A stretch of 64,000 nucleotides of DNA from Pseudolysobacter sp964466115 (GCA_964466115.1 CAYXMH010000013.1:1-64000), one strand, 5' to 3'; positions 41,718 through 51,256 are shown, numbered from the stretch's first letter. Notes: generated from the sequence alone by a model not told the origin. Numbers and translations: made by a program.

Positions 41718-44700
41718 TTACGGTACTACGGTCAAATTCACCGGTACGACCACGGAAGGTTGTACTGGGTCATCCGAGTTCACACACAAATTCGCAGCAT
41801 AGGTTCCGGCGGTGAGCCCGGTGGTATTGATATGCAACGTGGTGGTTTGACTTGAACCAGGGTATACCGCCGCACCGGTTACCGTTTCTGATAACCAACT
41901 CGCTCCGCAGGTAAAACTGGCGCGAATCTTCAATGCCAAGCCGTCCGCGCCAGGATCGGCGAAGACATCGCTGGAAGGTTGCCATGTCTCTAAACCTGTG
42001 AACGTCGGGCCAATCGCTTGTGCAACCACACCAGTTGGTTGCGTGGTGATAAACCAAGCCCAACCAGGACCACCGCCGCTAAAGGCGGTCGTAGCAAACG
42101 TTGGATACACCGCAACCCAGTAACGGGCACCGGCCGTCAGTACCGGAGCCGCCGGGCATGGACTTACCCCGGCAGCCGCCGCGGCAACGATATCCAGAGC
42201 GATGGTCGAAGACGGAGCACCTATCGTCAGTCCAGTACTGCTGGCACCACCCGTCGTTCTTGTACAGCTATAGACTTCGCCGCCAATGCCACCCTCCGGA
42301 TTACCCGCGGGAACGCTGCCCACGTCCGAATACACTTTAATCGTGATGCTTTGGGCTAGCGTAGCCAATGTGCTGCTGCTTCCATAGACAAAACCGTTGG
42401 CCGTTATTTTCGATAGGGTAGCCGCGGTCGAAAAAGTGAAATCGTCCGCGTTATAGAGTCCGCGCGGGTTATTCCACTGTGTTGATGGCAAGCCGTCGCT
42501 AGCTTGGCTCGGCTGATTAAACGCATCCACGGTCACCGTAGAACCGGTCGTCGGAATGGTCCAATTCAATACCAAGCCACCGTCGTTGTGCACCACGGCG
42601 TCGGTTGTTCCCGCCAACCCCGCGCCAACCGTAATATTGATCGGGTTCGGGGTAACGCGAATCTGCGCTGGCGGTACATTGATTGCAATCGGCATGTGCA
42701 AAGTGGGCACACTCGGGCTGCCCGCGGGCGTCAACGTCAGTTGACCGAAGCGCCAACCGGAACTGGTTGCTGTCGATGTATCAGCCACGATATGCAAATT
42801 CTGCAATACGCCAGGCGACGTCGAGGTGGTGAAGGACAGTGGCGTGGTACCAACACTAACCCCAGTGCCACCCATCGTTACACTCACATTCCACAGTTGT
42901 GCCGTACCCAGCGCATTCTTTAGCTGGCGATCAAACGAACAACTTGATGCACAAGCGCTGTCGTAAATCGAGGGCAAATTCAGCGTACGCGGATCACCAC
43001 CGGTGGCCGGGTTGGCATTTTGATAATTGGCCGTGGTCTCATTCAAGATCAAGCCCGCATTGGCGCCCAAATTCACTTGCACGCGACCAGCGCCGACATC
43101 AAACGGATCGGCAGGGGTCGTTCCGTTGGCTTTCAATACACCGGCCGTGGTCGCCGTCATCATCAAGGCCGACTTGATTTCCGATGGTGTCCAGTGCGGA
43201 TGTGCCGATTTCACCAACGCCGCTGAACCAGCTACGTGCGGAGCCGCCATGGAGGTGCCGGACAACAAACCAACTGAACTCGCCACGCCATTGAGTGACG
43301 CCAAAATGTTAACCCCAGGTGCATCGATATCGGGTTTTAGAACATTAATTGAAGCGGGACCTAACAAACTGAAATCCGCCAGAACATCGGGTGTTCCTGC
43401 ATAAGGCGTTTGGGGATGCGTGATACCCGCGGTGTGGGTACTGCTACCACCCGCATAATAGGTTTGCAACGCAAGCGCGGCCGTTTGATCAAGCCCCCAT
43501 ACCGGAACCGTTGGTGTTGGCGGGCTGACGGCGATATTTGTCAAGGGTGCGGAACCCGCGCGGTTGTTCGCAATCACGACGGCAATTGCACCCGCCGCCG
43601 TCGCATTGGTTACCTTGGTGACAAATGTGCAGGTGCCGCGGCTAACCAATGCAATCGAAGCTGTGAAGGTTCCTCCCGGATATGCGGCGCAGCCATCGGT
43701 ACCCGTGGTGGTGGTAGCGTTAAATTGTGGGCTGACCACGATCGGCGTCGTATCGACGATCGATGCGCTGAGCGTTGGGCTGCCGCTGCCATAATTCAAA
43801 AGATAATTTCCCGTTGGCGTCACCAATGTGTTGGCAAACCCGGCACGCGCATGCGTGCTGGCGGCCACCGTTGCGACCCACGGTTCATAATGATTGGTGG
43901 TGCCAGAAGCCACGGGCGCCGTGCCGTTACCGGCTGAAGCGGATACCAAAATCCCGGCATCCATCGCAGACAAAAAGGCTTGTGAGGTGGCGTCGGTCCA
44001 AGGCTGTACACCGCCGCTGATCGAGTAATTAATGACATCCACCACGCCATCGATCACCGCTTGTTCGGCGCCATTGGTGGTGGCCACATTGCCGCACAAA
44101 CCGCGGCCATCGGATATGCGCGTGTAACACGCATCGTAAATGATCAAATTGGCGTGCGGCGCTACGCCGCTGATTTCAATCGGCAATCCGTTGTAATTCG
44201 CCAACCGCGTATTGCCCATCGCGGTACTGGAGGTATGACTGCCGTGGCCACCTTCATCTTCGCTTCCCGGGGGCTCATTTGCATTGGTGTCGGAATGGAC
44301 CTGCGGATAAGAAAAATCCCACGAACCGATCACTTTGTCGTTACACGGATCTTGCGCTGCATAGCCTGGATTGCACCAGCCAAGATAATGTCCGGTGCCA
44401 AGCGGGTTATTGATCGTGAAGCCAGCCTCATCCGTTGCCGAATTAGCGGGACTATCAAAGTTGGTGCCGGAATCGATATCACCAACCACCACACCTTCGC
44501 CGCGGTTGCCCGCCGGTACGGTTTCAAAGCCGCCGACAAACACGGTGTCGATTCTTCCGCTGGTCGAACCCCACCACAGCTGAGAAGCGCCGATCAAATT
44601 CGGTCCAACATCGGTATTAAGATCATAGGTACGGTAACGCTCGACATGCGTTACGCCGCTAATTCTTTTAAGTTCCTTCGCTTCGCTCGCGCTAAACCAC

Positions 44701-45104
44701 GCGCTAAATCCGTTATAGGCATAGCGGTATTCATACAAGGCCGTGACGGGGCGCCCTAGCAAAGTCGACGCATCGTTCAATACCTGATCGTGAACCGCCG
44801 ACAAATGATCGGCATACACGCGCGCCTCGGTCGATTTCACATCAACGCCGGCCCTGAAATCCTGTTTATGCGGAATGGCCGCAAACCCTCGCAGTTCACC
44901 GCGATAACGCACCACCGGCGCCTCGCTCAAACCGATGATATACAGCGTGCGTCCGGAGGCATCGCGTGGGATATCGGTGCTTGAGTTTTCAATCATGTAC
45001 GTTGGTGCAGCCACTGCTCGATCTGAGCTGGTGCCCACTGCTTCTGTAATGAGTCCGATCGCAACGATCGCGGCGGTAGCTAGCAATAAAAAGATATTAC
45101 GCAC
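41718..45104 (-). CDS. Large secreted S8 protease with PA domain
   Basis: An 1128-residue subtilase. Signal peptide 1-33, I9-like propeptide about 50-160, then the triad Asp211 (GDIDSGTNFD), His287 (GGHGSHTSS) and Ser618 (LLSGTSMAAPHVAGS). A PA domain (about 450-560, IALVSRGTCTFVTKVTNATAAGAIAVVIAN) is inserted between His and Ser, as in cucumisin/lactocepin-type subtilases. After the catalytic domain come a Fn3-like domain, an insert with a long hydrophobic-Gly stretch, and a final Ig-like domain (ETVTGAAVYPGSSQTTTLHINT). GTG start with GGGAGGA upstream. A DTVFVGGFE motif occurs between propeptide and catalytic Asp. Confidence 0.94.
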   Translation of the reverse strand: MRNIFLLLATAAIVAIGLITEAVGTSSDRAVAAPTYMIENSSTDIPRDASGRTLYIIGLSEAPVVRYRGELRGFAAIPHKQDFRAGVDVKSTEARVYADHLSAVHDQVLNDASTLLGRPVTALYEYRYAYNGFSAWFSASEAKELKRISGVTHVERYRTYDLNTDVGPNLIGASQLWWGSTSGRIDTVFVGGFETVPAGNRGEGVVVGDIDSGTNFDSPANSATDEAGFTINNPLGTGHYLGWCNPGYAAQDPCNDKVIGSWDFSYPQVHSDTNANEPPGSEDEGGHGSHTSSTAMGNTRLANYNGLPIEISGVAPHANLIIYDACYTRISDGRGLCGNVATTNGAEQAVIDGVVDVINYSISGGVQPWTDATSQAFLSAMDAGILVSASAGNGTAPVASGTTNHYEPWVATVAASTHARAGFANTLVTPTGNYLLNYGSGSPTLSASIVDTTPIVVSPQFNATTTTGTDGCAAYPGGTFTASIALVSRGTCTFVTKVTNATAAGAIAVVIANNRAGSAPLTNIAVSPPTPTVPVWGLDQTAALALQTYYAGGSSTHTAGITHPQTPYAGTPDVLADFSLLGPASINVLKPDIDAPGVNILASLNGVASSVGLLSGTSMAAPHVAGSAALVKSAHPHWTPSEIKSALMMTATTAGVLKANGTTPADPFDVGAGRVQVNLGANAGLILNETTANYQNANPATGGDPRTLNLPSIYDSACASSCSFDRQLKNALGTAQLWNVSVTMGGTGVSVGTTPLSFTTSTSPGVLQNLHIVADTSTATSSGWRFGQLTLTPAGSPSVPTLHMPIAINVPPAQIRVTPNPINITVGAGLAGTTDAVVHNDGGLVLNWTIPTTGSTVTVDAFNQPSQASDGLPSTQWNNPRGLYNADDFTFSTAATLSKITANGFVYGSSSTLATLAQSITIKVYSDVGSVPAGNPEGGIGGEVYSCTRTTGGASSTGLTIGAPSSTIALDIVAAAAAGVSPCPAAPVLTAGARYWVAVYPTFATTAFSGGGPGWAWFITTQPTGVVAQAIGPTFTGLETWQPSSDVFADPGADGLALKIRASFTCGASWLSETVTGAAVYPGSSQTTTLHINTTGLTAGTYAANLCVNSDDPVQPSVVVPVNLTVVP

Positions 45105-45281
45105 TTCAAATTCCTCCCGTCATAAACTTTAAAGTTCCGCGAATGCGAAAAGTGCGACTTAACACCACTTGAGGCATGCTTAACTGCAACCGATAGTTGC
45201 GTCGGTCGAACTTGACACAGCCGGCGGACTATAGCGGCAACTTTAGGCCATTGCCACTATTCATTTAGAAGCTTGCGCGGG

Positions 45282-46766
45282 TTAACAACATCCGTGATCG
45301 CCGAATGCGCTGGGCGGGTTTGGATTGGCCCCCGTCGCCCCTTGAGTCAAACCCTGTTGGCTCGCCGCATAATGATCCGCCACTACTTTCGCCACACACA
45401 TGCTCAAACGTTTTCCGGTCGGAATATGCAAAAACTCATTCGGCCCATGGGCGTTGGACTGAGGACCTAACACGCCGGTGATAAGGAATTGCGCGTTCGG
45501 AAATTTTTCCCCCAACATCCCCATAAAAGGAATGGTTCCACCCTCGCCCATATAAGCCGCAGGTTGCCCGAAATATTGCTCCGAAGCCGCGGCAACCGAG
45601 TGTTCTAACCAATGCGACAGGCGCGGCGCATTCCAGCCGGTTGACGCCTTTTCCAATTCAAAACTGGTATGGCACCCGTACGGAGGATCTTTTTCGAGCA
45701 ATTGCTTAACGAGCTCACCGGCACGCACCACGTCCAATGTCGGGGGCAGCCGCAATGAAAGCTTCGCCGCTGAATAAGGACGCAGCACATTGCCGGCGTT
45801 CGATAAGGGCGGGAATCCATCCATTCCAGTGACCGATAAAGCCGGACGCCACGTGCGATTCAGCACCAGCTCGGTCAAATCCGACTGCATCGGACGCATG
45901 CCGCTGACAAACGGGAATTTGCAATAAACCGCATCTCCCAACACGCTGGCACACTGCTGCGCTTGTTGCAGACGCTGCGCCGGAATTTCAACGTACAATT
46001 CCTGCGGTACGATCTTGCCGGTGACTTCGTCCTCCAGGCGCGACAACAGTTGCCGCAAAATGCGGAAGCTTGAGGCCACAATGCCCGAGGCATCGCCGGA
46101 ATGAACGCCCTCTTCCAGCACCTTTACCACCAGGTTACCGCCGGCCATCCCGCGCAAGCTGGTCGTCAGCCACAGCTGCTCGTAATTACCGCAGCCGGAA
46201 TCCAAACACACAATCAACGACGGTTTGCCAATTCGCGACACCAGATGATCGACGTAGTAGGGTAAATCGTAACTGCCGGATTCCTCGCATGCCTCAATCA
46301 TCACCACGCAACGCGCGTGTTTAAGCCCTTGCTGCTGCAACGCAACGATGGCGGATAACGCCCCAAAAATGGCATAGCCATCATCGGCGCCGCCACGTCC
46401 GAACAGCTTGTCGCCTTCGAGCACCGGCTTCCATGGCCCTAGATGCGCCGACCAGCCGGTCATCTCCGGTTGCTTGTCCAAATGACCATACAACAGCACG
46501 CAATCGTCCCCTTGCCCCGGGATGTCAATAAAAATCAGTGGGGTACGGCCGGCTAAACGCACCACCTCAAGCTGCATGCCGGCGATGGGCTGCGCCCGAG
46601 CCCACGCCGCCATCAATTCCACCGCCTCGTCCATATAGCCATTCTTGGACCAATCGACATCAAACATCGGTGATTTATTCGGAATTTTGATGTATTCCAT
46701 CAGCTGCGGAACGATTTGCTGGTTCCAAAGGCCGGAAACGGAATCCTGGATTTGCGTGGCGTTCAT
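45282..46766 (-). CDS. M20-family metallopeptidase (dipeptidase/carboxypeptidase)
   Basis: A 494-residue cytosolic peptidase with two zinc ions. Motifs of the M20 family: LLYGHLDKQP (His ligand), LFGRGGADDGYAIFGALSA (bridging Asp), CEESGSYDL (catalytic Glu pair), DSGCGNYEQLWLTTSLRG, and the C-terminal SNAHGPNEFLHI (His ligand). The dimerisation domain sits in the middle. Similar to the carnosinase/CNDP-like branch rather than ArgE or DapE. No signal peptide. It is transcribed toward the PA-domain subtilase; the two are separated by about 177 bp. May act on peptides released by extracellular proteases; this is inference. Confidence 0.92.
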   Translation of the reverse strand: MNATQIQDSVSGLWNQQIVPQLMEYIKIPNKSPMFDVDWSKNGYMDEAVELMAAWARAQPIAGMQLEVVRLAGRTPLIFIDIPGQGDDCVLLYGHLDKQPEMTGWSAHLGPWKPVLEGDKLFGRGGADDGYAIFGALSAIVALQQQGLKHARCVVMIEACEESGSYDLPYYVDHLVSRIGKPSLIVCLDSGCGNYEQLWLTTSLRGMAGGNLVVKVLEEGVHSGDASGIVASSFRILRQLLSRLEDEVTGKIVPQELYVEIPAQRLQQAQQCASVLGDAVYCKFPFVSGMRPMQSDLTELVLNRTWRPALSVTGMDGFPPLSNAGNVLRPYSAAKLSLRLPPTLDVVRAGELVKQLLEKDPPYGCHTSFELEKASTGWNAPRLSHWLEHSVAAASEQYFGQPAAYMGEGGTIPFMGMLGEKFPNAQFLITGVLGPQSNAHGPNEFLHIPTGKRLSMCVAKVVADHYAASQQGLTQGATGANPNPPSAFGDHGCC

Positions 46767-47025
46767 AATCTTTCGGTTCTCAAACGTAAACGTTGGAGTT
46801 TACCGTGCAAATCGGGGTTGTGCGTCATGCCACATCACGTTTTATTGCAATTTCTAGCATTTATGACAGCTGCTCTGTAGGAAATTTCTTACCCATCGAT
46901 ACGTTAATCAACGACAAAATGCCACGTCTAGTGGCGATATTCGCAGATCACCCTCGCACGTAATCTCTCCATGGCTCCCACCCTTGTGGGATCTAAACCA
47001 AACCGTCTCTATTGAAGGAACCTTT

Positions 47026-47370
47026 ATGACCTTATTAAAAGCATTGATTCTCTCCTTGGCACTGTCATTACCGGCTTTCGCCACCACCAGCGTCAATATC
47101 AACACCGCCGATGCCGGTGCCATTGCCAAAGGGTTAAGCGGCATCGGTCCACGTAAGGCCGAAGCGATTGTCGAATACCGCAAGCAACACGGCGCATTTA
47201 AGAGCGTCGATGAGCTTACTCACATAAAAGGCATTAACGCCAAAACCGTGGCAAAAAACCGTGACGTGATCGCACTGAATGGCGATACCAAAATCGAATC
47301 CAAGGCGGCTGCCAAAGCCGCGACAGCAAAATCCGCTGCGCATTCGGGAGGGGCTGACACCGACCAATAA
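47026..47370 (+). CDS. ComEA-like helix-hairpin-helix protein
   Basis: A 114-residue exported protein: signal peptide to about residue 20 (LSLPAFA), then VNINTADAGAIAKGLSGIGPRKAEAIVEYRKQHGAFKSVDEL with the ComEA helix-hairpin-helix DNA-binding motif, and an Ala/Lys-rich tail. ComEA binds incoming DNA in the periplasm during natural transformation. The start at 47026 has GAAGGAA upstream; an extended frame from 46984 is disregarded. Type IV pilus genes pilT and pilU are elsewhere in this window, but no other competence gene is next to it. Confidence 0.88.
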   Translation: MTLLKALILSLALSLPAFATTSVNINTADAGAIAKGLSGIGPRKAEAIVEYRKQHGAFKSVDELTHIKGINAKTVAKNRDVIALNGDTKIESKAAAKAATAKSAAHSGGADTDQ

Positions 47371-47374
47371 GATC

Positions 47375-47431
47375 AGCCCGCCCTCCCCTTGTTCCAATAG
47401 GCGGGGCTAAGGGGAGGGATTGGAGCGGGCT
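47375..47431. repeat. Nested inverted repeat after the ComEA-like gene
   Basis: AGCCCGC (47375-47381) pairs with GCGGGCT (47425-47431), and inside it CCTCCCCTT (47382-47390) pairs with AAGGGGAGG (47409-47417), leaving an 18-nt loop. The loop TCCAAT can instead pair with ATTGGA at 47419-47424. It starts 5 nt after the stop codon and may serve as a terminator or a REP-like element; no T-run follows. Confidence 0.6.
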
Positions 47432-47529
47432 CGGAACGTAATGCACCTGCGGCACTGGCCTTAAAGCGATTCAGGATCGGCGTGTTAATACGCTAAACTG
47501 CGCGCTTTAAAGTGCTGCCTGGATTGCAC

Positions 47530-47991
47530 ATGATCTTACCCCGCTATCACATTGCAAAATCCACAATTCCCAACGCCGGCAAGGGCCTTTTTTTAGATGA
47601 GACGGTGACTCGCGGACACTTAATCACTGCGCCGGACAATATCTCTCGGGTGTATCGTTGGCAGGAAGTCATGGCGCTGCCAAACGTCACCGAGTTACTG
47701 CCGGCGACGGTGCGCTGGTTCCAAGACTACTACACCATTACTCCCGAATGGACTGACGAGTGCTACATCAATCACTCGTTTACGCCTTGCTGTTTATGGC
47801 ACTTGGGATTTGTTTTCGCGCTGTCCGATCTGCCCATCGGCAGCGAAATCACCGTCGACTACCGCCACCTGCTTGCTCCCGGCCAAGAAGAGGATTTTCG
47901 CGATGCGCTGACCAATGAAGCCATCGTGGGCTACGAATGGGCCGAAAGTCTGCGCGCCTCGGCGTTGCAATTGATTCAGTTACTGAATTAA
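47530..47991 (+). CDS. SET-domain protein
   Basis: A 153-residue protein almost entirely a SET domain: IPNAGKGLFLDETVTRGHLITAP, TDECYINHSFTPCC for the NHS motif, LGFVFALSDLPIGSEITVDYR for the EITVDY-like motif, and a C-terminal helix. SET proteins are usually lysine methyltransferases; bacterial free-standing SET proteins have varied or unknown targets. The GTG at 47512 is an alternative start. It precedes hutD with an 11-nt gap and probably shares an operon with it. Confidence 0.85.
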   Translation: MILPRYHIAKSTIPNAGKGLFLDETVTRGHLITAPDNISRVYRWQEVMALPNVTELLPATVRWFQDYYTITPEWTDECYINHSFTPCCLWHLGFVFALSDLPIGSEITVDYRHLLAPGQEEDFRDALTNEAIVGYEWAESLRASALQLIQLLN

Positions 47992-48001
47992 ATCCAACGC
48001 T

Positions 48002-48595
48002 GTGACTGTTCAATTGATCAGCCAGCACGAATACCGACGCATGCCGTGGAAAAACGGTGGCGGCCTCACCTGCGAGATCGCCGTATTTCCAACACCGCTG
48101 GATACGCCGAATTCCAATTTCGATTGGCGCATAAGCATTGCGGAAATTGATAACGATTGCCCATTTTCCACATTTAATGGGTACGACCGGGCTTTGTTAA
48201 TGCTGCACGGCGCCGGTATGGAGCTTAACTTCGATCAGGCGCCATCGGTGACATTGCGCGAACCGTATCAAATCGCGCGTTTCGCCGGTGAATGGCAGAC
48301 CAACTGCCGTCTTATCGCGGGTCCAACGCGCGATTTCAACGTGATAACCCGCCGGGGTGTTGTGGATGCGCAAGTAATGCACAGGCCATTGGTGGATACC
48401 ATGGTTTTTTTTAATGGGCCAGGCGTGGATTGGTTGATTTATGTCGCCAATGGCCATGCCAAATTCACCTCGCATTCAACCCAAGCGCAAACCGGCGACA
48501 CGCTGCACTTAACGGGCGACACAACCGATTCCCGGAATGCACTAACCGGCGCTGGCGAATTGCTATTGGTTAGGCTCGCCCGGCATCCGGTTTAA
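48002..48595 (+). CDS. HutD/Ves family cupin protein
   Basis: A 197-residue protein of the HutD family (Ves in enterics): MPWKNGGGLTCEIAVFP, FDWRISIAEID, GPFS-like CPFSTFNGYDRALLMLHGAGMEL, and a final cupin half. The conserved WKNGGG and the R-x-x-x-AEI motif are clear. The role is uncertain; in pseudomonads the family is found in histidine utilisation operons, but no hut genes are here. GTG start, overlapping nothing; 10 nt after the SET gene. It converges on the Rieske gene. Confidence 0.88.
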   Translation: MTVQLISQHEYRRMPWKNGGGLTCEIAVFPTPLDTPNSNFDWRISIAEIDNDCPFSTFNGYDRALLMLHGAGMELNFDQAPSVTLREPYQIARFAGEWQTNCRLIAGPTRDFNVITRRGVVDAQVMHRPLVDTMVFFNGPGVDWLIYVANGHAKFTSHSTQAQTGDTLHLTGDTTDSRNALTGAGELLLVRLARHPV

Positions 48596-48610
48596 ACGAT
48601 CGATCGGCCA

Positions 48611-48931
48611 TTAATCCCAACGGTCGTCCTTTGTATACACAAATCCATTTTCCACTTTAACGGGGAATTTCGCAGTCGGCTCGTACGCTGGAGGGCACAA
48701 TGCTTTGCCGGTGCGCACGTCGAAACGAGCGCCGTGACGCGGACATTCAATTTCGTAGCCATGAAGCTCCCCGCCGGCCAATTCCCCGCCATCGTGAGTG
48801 CACACATCCTCGATCGCATATAGCTCGCCATTCACGTTGAACAACGCAACCGGAACGCCCTCGATGTCGATCAATCGACATTCACCCGGCAAGAGCTCGC
48901 TCCGTGCACAAACCCGGACCCAATCACTCAT
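48611..48931 (-). CDS. Small Rieske [2Fe-2S] ferredoxin
   Basis: A 106-residue Rieske protein with both cluster motifs: CTHDGGELAGG and CPRHGARFD, the Cys-His pairs of a bacterial Rieske-type ferredoxin. Such proteins normally carry electrons to a Rieske oxygenase, but none is present. It is the last gene of the suf operon and overlaps the GNAT gene by 4 nt (ATGA). Association of a Rieske protein with suf genes recurs in Xanthomonadaceae; it may be a target or electron donor for cluster assembly. Confidence 0.92.
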   Translation of the reverse strand: MSDWVRVCARSELLPGECRLIDIEGVPVALFNVNGELYAIEDVCTHDGGELAGGELHGYEIECPRHGARFDVRTGKALCPPAYEPTAKFPVKVENGFVYTKDDRWD

Positions 48932-49461
48932 GGCAAGACCTTCGACAATACCTCAAAACGCAAGTCATCGCGCTTGGGTAGGCCAAAGCGCGCATCGCCA
49001 TACGGAAATGGCTTGTAAATGCCGGTGCGACGATAACCGCAACGCTCGTACCAAGCGATCAACTCAGTGCGAATCGTGATTACCGTCATCTGCATTTGGC
49101 AACACTGCCAATCGTCATGCGCAATGCGTTGCGCCTGCGTCAACAAAGCACGGCCCACCCCGGACCCTTGCAATGCCGGTTTAACGGCGAACATGCCGAA
49201 ATAACCCATATCGTTTTGCTTTTCAATATGCGCGCAAGCCACCAGCGCTTGATTTCGTTCGGCTAATAAAATACGACTGTCCTCAGCGCCGATTAAATGC
49301 ATTACGCCAATCAGGTCAACCCGCTGTCCATCCAAAAAATCCGCCTCCGTGGTCCAGCCTGCGCGGCTGCTGTCGCCGCGATAAGCCGATTCAACCAATG
49401 CGACAACCAAGCTCGCATCTTCGCGGGTGGCGTAGCGAAATTGTAGATTAAGGGTAGCCAT
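48928..49461 (-). CDS. GNAT-family acetyltransferase in the suf operon
   Basis: A 177-residue N-acetyltransferase: YATREDASLVVALVESAYRGDSS at the start, MGYFGMFAVKPALQGSGVGRALLTQAQRIA with the acetyl-CoA pyrophosphate loop Q-G-S-G-V-G, and a C-terminal YERCGYRRTGIY motif. The substrate is unknown. It lies between sufU (11 nt) and the Rieske gene (4-nt overlap), so its product is made together with the Fe-S machinery, but a role there is unproven. Confidence 0.87.
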   Translation of the reverse strand: MATLNLQFRYATREDASLVVALVESAYRGDSSRAGWTTEADFLDGQRVDLIGVMHLIGAEDSRILLAERNQALVACAHIEKQNDMGYFGMFAVKPALQGSGVGRALLTQAQRIAHDDWQCCQMQMTVITIRTELIAWYERCGYRRTGIYKPFPYGDARFGLPKRDDLRFEVLSKVLP

Positions 49462-49472
49462 CGCACCTCACG

Positions 49473-49925
49473 TTAACCTTCCGTGTCGGTACTGGCAGCA
49501 CTGCGATCATCCAATGCCGCCAGCAATGTTGCCCAGGGTAATAACGCGCATTTTATTCGCGCCGGATAGCGGCGCACCTCAAGCAAAGCGTTAAGGCGCC
49601 CCAATGCCGGGTCTTCGCCACTGTCTGGATTCATCAGCAGTACTGCTTGGAAACGACGCTGCAAATCGATTACCTCGCTCAGGTCGCGTCCTGTTACCGC
49701 CTCGCTCATCAGCGAGGCGGTTGCCGTTGCGATCGCACACGCCTCACCATGAAAGGCGATGGCGTCAAGCCGCGTACCGTTCACGCGCAATTCCAAGTGC
49801 AGATGATCGCCGCACAGGGGGTTGTCGCCGTTCGCTATGTGCGTTGGAGCCTCAAGCGTGCCGAAATGACGCGGCGCGCGGTTGTGATCCAATACCGTTT
49901 GTTTGTAGAGATCGGGAACGGACAT
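49473..49925 (-). CDS. sufU: SufU-type Fe-S scaffold / sulfur transfer protein
   Basis: A 150-residue member of the IscU fold. Conserved cysteines appear in NPLCGDHL, HGEACAIATA and RIKCALLPW, with the Asp in GD and the linker insertion typical of SufU (zinc-dependent activator of SufS) relative to IscU. It receives sulfur from SufS. The gene follows sufS by 24 nt. Replacing a classical SufE/SufA pair, this gene content fits the SufBCDSU type of the SUF system; in gammaproteobacteria it occurs in Xanthomonadales. Confidence 0.93.
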   Translation of the reverse strand: MSVPDLYKQTVLDHNRAPRHFGTLEAPTHIANGDNPLCGDHLHLELRVNGTRLDAIAFHGEACAIATATASLMSEAVTGRDLSEVIDLQRRFQAVLLMNPDSGEDPALGRLNALLEVRRYPARIKCALLPWATLLAALDDRSAASTDTEG

Positions 49926-49949
49926 TACGACATCGTATCGGATTGTGGC

Positions 49950-51203
49950 TTACAGCAACATGCCCCGCGCCCGCGCCAACGCAGCAACGAAGAAATCCAC
50001 CTCTTCGCGCGTGTTGTAAAACGCAAGCGATGCGCGCACGGTCGCGGCCACGCCATAAAACTGCATCAATGGATGGGCGCAATGGTGTCCCGAGCGCACC
50101 GCCACGCCGTCGGTGTCGAGAATCGTTGCCAGGTCGTGCGCGTGCGCGCCGGCAACGGCAAACGAAATCACCGGAGCCTTATGCGATGCCTCACCAAAAA
50201 TACGCAATCCGGGAATGTCTTGCAGTGCATCGGTTGCGTATGCCAGCAACCCTTGCTCATACGTTTGGATGCGCTCAAATTCGATACTATTGAGGTAATC
50301 AATCGCGGCACCAAGCCCAATAATGCCGGCAATATTGGGTGTCCCCGCCTCGAACTTATACGGCAAATCGTTATATACCGTTTTCTCAAAACTGACGTGC
50401 TTGATCATTTCACCACCGCCGAGAAACGGCGGCATCGACTCGAGAATTTCACGCCGCGCCCACAACGCGCCGGTACCGGTTGGGCCGAACATCTTGTGCC
50501 CGGTCAGTGCATAGAAATCGCAGCCCAATGCCTGCACATCCACGGGACCGTGCGGACATGCTTGTGATCCATCCACCAATACTGGAATTCCTCGCTTATG
50601 AGCATGTTGCACAATGGTTTGTATCGGATTAACCGTGCCAAGCACATTAGAGATGTGCGTGACTGCGATTAATTTGACATTAGAGGTCATCAACTCGATA
50701 AACCGCTCCAATATCAATTCACCACAAGCATCAATAGGTGCTACGCGAATTTTTGCGCCGGTACGTTGAGATACGATCTGCCAAGGCACAATGTTGGCGT
50801 GATGCTCCATGGTGGTTAATAGAATTTCATCACCGGGTTTTAATCTAGGCAACGCATAGGCGTACGCGACGAGATTAATCGCCTCGGTGGTGCCTTTGGT
50901 AAAAATAATTTCCTCGCGCATTGGCGCATTAATGAAAGCACGCAACTTATCGCGCGTGCTTTCATACAAGGCCGTGGCTTCGGCACCAAGGGTATGCACC
51001 GCACGCGAGACATTGGCGTTGTGCATCCGGTAATAATCGGATACCGCGTTAATTACCGATTGAGGCTTTTGTGCCGTATTGGCATTGTCAAAATAGACCA
51101 GCGGTTTCCCGTGGATATGGCGCGCCAAATCGGGGAAATCGGCACGATAGCGGTGTGGATTGAAAATATCCCCGTCCACTTGATTGTTTACCGCGATACT
51201 CAT
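49950..51203 (-). CDS. sufS: Cysteine desulfurase SufS
   Basis: A 417-residue group II PLP enzyme that takes sulfur from cysteine. It shows LVYFDNANTAQKPQSVI, FTKGTTEAINLVAY, the PLP lysine in YALTGHKMFGPTGTG, and the catalytic cysteine loop RSGHHCAHPLM. The order after sufD and before sufU is standard. A gap of 53 nt separates it from sufD. The N-terminal DNA-N-T replaces the typical D-N-A-A-T; otherwise intact. Confidence 0.96.
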   Translation of the reverse strand: MSIAVNNQVDGDIFNPHRYRADFPDLARHIHGKPLVYFDNANTAQKPQSVINAVSDYYRMHNANVSRAVHTLGAEATALYESTRDKLRAFINAPMREEIIFTKGTTEAINLVAYAYALPRLKPGDEILLTTMEHHANIVPWQIVSQRTGAKIRVAPIDACGELILERFIELMTSNVKLIAVTHISNVLGTVNPIQTIVQHAHKRGIPVLVDGSQACPHGPVDVQALGCDFYALTGHKMFGPTGTGALWARREILESMPPFLGGGEMIKHVSFEKTVYNDLPYKFEAGTPNIAGIIGLGAAIDYLNSIEFERIQTYEQGLLAYATDALQDIPGLRIFGEASHKAPVISFAVAGAHAHDLATILDTDGVAVRSGHHCAHPLMQFYGVAATVRASLAFYNTREEVDFFVAALARARGMLL

Positions 51204-51256
51204 AAATCATCCGGGTCAAAAACACTAGAAGAGGCGCTATACGCTCATTTCTCCAA

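Noticed and set aside
44061..44759. A 232-codon plus-strand frame opposite the PA-domain subtilase
   Set aside because: The subtilase frame carries the catalytic motifs; the opposite strand has none.
49604..50567. Long plus-strand open frames opposite sufU and sufS
   Set aside because: They shadow conserved genes in GC-rich third positions; composition is arginine- and histidine-rich as expected for antisense frames.
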